NCBI GenBank assembly: GCA_944393295.1
Contig: CALXZR010000088.1
Coordinates: 1-16,449, forward strand
Direction: 5' to 3'
DNA: 16,449 nt
DNA from: an uncultured Clostridia bacterium
GTDB lineage: Bacteria; Bacillota_A; Clostridia; TANB77; CAG-508
Part shown: positions 14,887 through 16,449 of the stretch, piece after piece
Numbering within the stretch: the stretch's first letter is position 1
How the letters are laid out: each line of letters opens with the position of its first letter
Notes under the pieces: model-generated
The model's database searches: none
Seen by the model: only the letters and a program-made list of their open reading frames with translations
Told to the model about the DNA's origin: nothing
Made by a program: the position numbers and the translations under genes

Positions 14887-14915
14887 TTGAACTATTTTTT
14901 AAAATATGGTATAAT
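14887..14915 (+). promoter_or_regulatory. Sigma-A promoter for the sortase gene (extended -10)
   Basis: TTGAAC (14887-14892), a 17-base spacer and TATAAT (14910-14915), with TG one base before the -10. The sortase is therefore a single-gene unit. Confidence 0.8.
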
Positions 14916-14950
14916 AAAGGTATGGAGAAAATAGAAGGAGATAGATAAAT

Positions 14951-15673
14951 ATGTTTAATAGTAAATATAGTAGTTTTTTGAGCATGATGCTTATAGTATT
15001 AATAGTTGTAATAATAGGACTTCTTGGATACTTTGCATATGATATGTATAATCAATACGATAAAAATTCAAAAGCACAGACTGCAATAGAAGAGTTTAAC
15101 AAAGCAACTCAAAGTGTAAGAAAAGAATTTGCGAATACAACAAATACTGTAACAAATGAAACAACAGGTGAAATCGCAAACCCTCTAGAAAATTTAAATA
15201 CAACAGCTGCGCAGGCAAATACTTCAGAAAGTAATAATACTCAAACTACTGTAGAGAAAACATATCAAGAGGGTTACGAAGTTTTAGGAACAATAAATAT
15301 TCCAAAAACTAAATGTAATTATACAATATTAAATGAAGTAACTAAGCGTTCAATAGAAATTGCTGTTGCTGTATTATATCCAACTAAACTTGAAGCTTTA
15401 AATTTACCAGGTAATACTGTAATCGTAGGACATAATTATAGAAATAATTTATTCTTCTCTAGAAACAATGAATTAGAAATAGGAGATAGTGTTATAATAG
15501 AAAGTCCAACAGAGACTGTTACATATGAAATTTATAATATTTATGAAACTTCTTCAGATGATGCAGAATATATGCAAAGAGATACAGGAGGAAAAAGAGA
15601 AATTTCTCTATCAACATGTACAGATGCTTCAACAGATAGAAGATTAATAATTTGGGCAAGAGAAAAAGAATAG
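14951..15673 (+). CDS. Sortase family transpeptidase
   Basis: This 240-residue membrane-anchored enzyme has one N-terminal helix (about 10-30) and an Asn/Thr-rich stalk (about 60-105). A sortase beta-barrel (about 108-240) follows. The catalytic residues are visible: His161 in VIVGHNYRNN, Cys223 in LSTCTD, and an Arg at 230 or 231 in TDRRLIIWA. The domain starts with GTINIPKTKCNYTIL, the usual first strands. Sortases cleave sorting signals and attach surface proteins to the wall or to pilins. The subclass is not certain; a class D-like or unassigned clostridial group is my guess. No LPXTG-type substrate is in the window: the CAP protein ends ENRKCI and the Ig-like protein is anchored by its N-terminus. 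It therefore probably serves substrates elsewhere. AAGGAG at 14935-14940 precedes ATG 14951. Confidence 0.92.
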   Translation: MFNSKYSSFLSMMLIVLIVVIIGLLGYFAYDMYNQYDKNSKAQTAIEEFNKATQSVRKEFANTTNTVTNETTGEIANPLENLNTTAAQANTSESNNTQTTVEKTYQEGYEVLGTINIPKTKCNYTILNEVTKRSIEIAVAVLYPTKLEALNLPGNTVIVGHNYRNNLFFSRNNELEIGDSVIIESPTETVTYEIYNIYETSSDDAEYMQRDTGGKREISLSTCTDASTDRRLIIWAREKE

Positions 15674-15680
15674 ATAAATT

Positions 15681-15717
15681 AAAACAGATATTTTTGAAAA
15701 AGATATCTGTTTTTTTT
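15681..15717 (+). terminator. Rho-independent terminator of the sortase gene
   Basis: AAAACAGATAT (15681-15691) pairs with ATATCTGTTTT (15703-15713) and runs into a T tract. Confidence 0.9.
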
Positions 15718-15726
15718 GTTTAAAGA

Positions 15727-15755
15727 TTGACTTTTAAATAAATTGCTGATAAAAT
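15727..15755 (+). promoter_or_regulatory. Sigma-A promoter of the glyS T-box leader
   Basis: TTGACT (15727-15732), a 17-base spacer and TAAAAT (15750-15755), with TG one base before the -10. Predicted initiation is near 15762. Confidence 0.75.
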
Positions 15756-15761
15756 ATAAGC

Positions 15762-15981
15762 AATTTAATAATTACGTTGAAGAAGAGGAAATATAATAAG
15801 CTTATTTTTTAGAGAGCTAAAGATGGTGAAATTTAGCAATAGGTTTTATATTTTGGAGCTTTGGAGTAATAAATAAAAAATTGAGGTGGGTTTTATTTTA
15901 TATAAAACCAATTAGGGTGGAACCGCGCAAGTATAGCTTACGTCCCTAGCTACATGAGTAGCTTGGGAGTAAGCTTTTTTG
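15762..15981 (+). promoter_or_regulatory. T-box riboswitch, glycine-specific (specifier GGA)
   Basis: The T-box core AGGGTGGAACCGCG is at 15914-15927. Its contact TGGA (15917-15921 region) would pair with a UCCA tail, meaning discriminator U, as in bacterial tRNA-Gly. Stem I shows AGAGAG (15811-15816) and GATGGTGAAA. The specifier region TTTTGGAGCTTTGGAG aligns with that of the Val leader and puts GGA at 15855-15857. GGTTTTAT/ATAAAACC (15889-15896 with 15902-15909) forms Stem III, with no obvious Stem II, as in other glyQS-type leaders. The antiterminator strand is TCCCT (15943-15947). The terminator is AGCTTAC (15935-15941) with GTAAGCT (15969-15975) and a T run, with an inner AGCTAC/GTAGCT stem. 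Together these indicate tRNA-Gly control of glyS. The rest of the 15982-16058 leader shows only the ribosome site and a repeated ACGTCCCTA. Confidence 0.94.
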
Positions 15982-16058
15982 TTTTGAGTATATAAGTTGC
16001 CAATATATAACAAGCAAAAATAGACGTCCCTAAAGTATATTAAAAGGAGGTATGTAAA

Positions 16059-16449
16059 ATGGCAGTTGATTCAATGGAGAAAATTGTAAATTTATGCAAA
16101 GCAAGAGGATTTATTTATCCAGGTTCTGAAATATACGGAGGATTAGCAAATACTTGGGATTATGGCCCTTTAGGAAATGAATTAAAAAATAATGTAAAAA
16201 CAGCTTGGAGAAAAAAATTTATACAAGAAGAACCAAATATTGTAGGATTAGATGCAGCTATATTAATGAATCCTGAAACTTGGGTAGCTTCAGGACATGT
16301 AGGAGGATTTTCAGATCCACTTATAGATTGCAAAGAATGTAAAACAAGACATAGAGCAGATAAACTAATAGAAGAATGGGCACATGAGCAAGGAAAAGAT
16401 ATGATTGCTGATGGTATGACAGATAAAGCAATGATAGATTTTATTAAAG
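16059..16449 (+). CDS. glyS: Glycyl-tRNA synthetase, single-chain type, 3' end missing
   Basis: The first 130 codons are present. The N-terminus [20 protein letters not shown] then [19 protein letters not shown] is typical of the single-chain dimeric GlyRS, not of the separate alpha and beta subunits (GlyQ and GlyS of the tetrameric form). [18 protein letters not shown] and a CKECK segment follow as expected. The enzyme is class II and attaches glycine to tRNA-Gly. AAAGGAGG (16043-16050) lies eight bases before ATG 16059. The glycine T-box directly upstream confirms the amino acid. Motifs 2 and 3 and the anticodon-binding domain lie beyond the window. Some databases name this type glyQS or glyS. 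Confidence 0.96.
   Translation, partial: MAVDSMEKIVNLCKARGFIYPGSEIYGGLANTWDYGPLGNELKNNVKTAWRKKFIQEEPNIVGLDAAILMNPETWVASGHVGGFSDPLIDCKECKTRHRADKLIEEWAHEQGKDMIADGMTDKAMIDFIK

Noticed and set aside
14820..14950. Lost C-Ala coding sequence downstream of alaS, implying a frameshift
   Set aside because: A perfect terminator begins five bases after the stop, and no frame in this stretch resembles the missing domain.

Overview
The window is AT-rich Firmicutes DNA, most likely from a spore-forming member of the Clostridia. The base composition is visibly AT-rich, ribosome binding sites are strong GGAGG types, and promoters are consensus sigma-A. Two aminoacyl-tRNA synthetase genes have T-box leaders, and a complete spoVT gene indicates endospore formation. 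I cannot name a genus from the sequence alone.

Layout. Positions 1-3213 hold the 3' part of pyrD (dihydroorotate dehydrogenase), followed by an uncharacterised membrane cluster. This cluster is a DUF3137-type gene broken by two frameshifts (836-1756), a 118-residue three-helix membrane protein, and an intact DUF3137-type paralogue (2272-3213). Positions 3221-9461 look like one long transcription unit. It has a promoter, a valine-specific T-box leader (specifier GTA, tRNA-end contact TGGT), an unrecognised 157-residue protein, valS, comFC and a soluble KAP-type P-loop NTPase. No terminator was seen between these genes. Positions 9462-9804 have no recognised gene. They contain a compact unit: three 11-bp-spaced hexamers next to a -10 element, a GC-rich 45-base island with a ribosome binding site and tiny reading frames, and a perfect terminator. 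Next is a sigma-G-like promoter and spoVT.

Positions 10380-12268 encode a secreted CAP-domain protein with seven C-terminal repeats of about 42 residues. A shared bidirectional terminator separates it from a minus-strand gene for a membrane-anchored protein with an Ig-like domain. That gene and alaS are divergent, each with a consensus promoter. AlaS is only 584 residues. It has the catalytic and editing domains but lacks the usual C-terminal C-Ala region. Each of the last units is closed by a clear terminator: alaS, then a sortase, then a glycine-specific T-box leader (specifier GGA, contact TGGA) driving single-chain glycyl-tRNA synthetase, which runs off the window.

How the parts fit. Translation capacity is the main theme, with three tRNA synthetases in about 12.4 kb. 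Two are controlled by uncharged tRNA, and alaS has too short a leader for a T-box. Cell-surface functions (CAP protein, Ig-like protein, sortase) and a forespore regulator lie between them. The least explained parts are the 9492-9694 unit, the protein between the Val T-box and valS, the KAP NTPase placed under valine-tRNA control, and the decayed DUF3137 paralogue.
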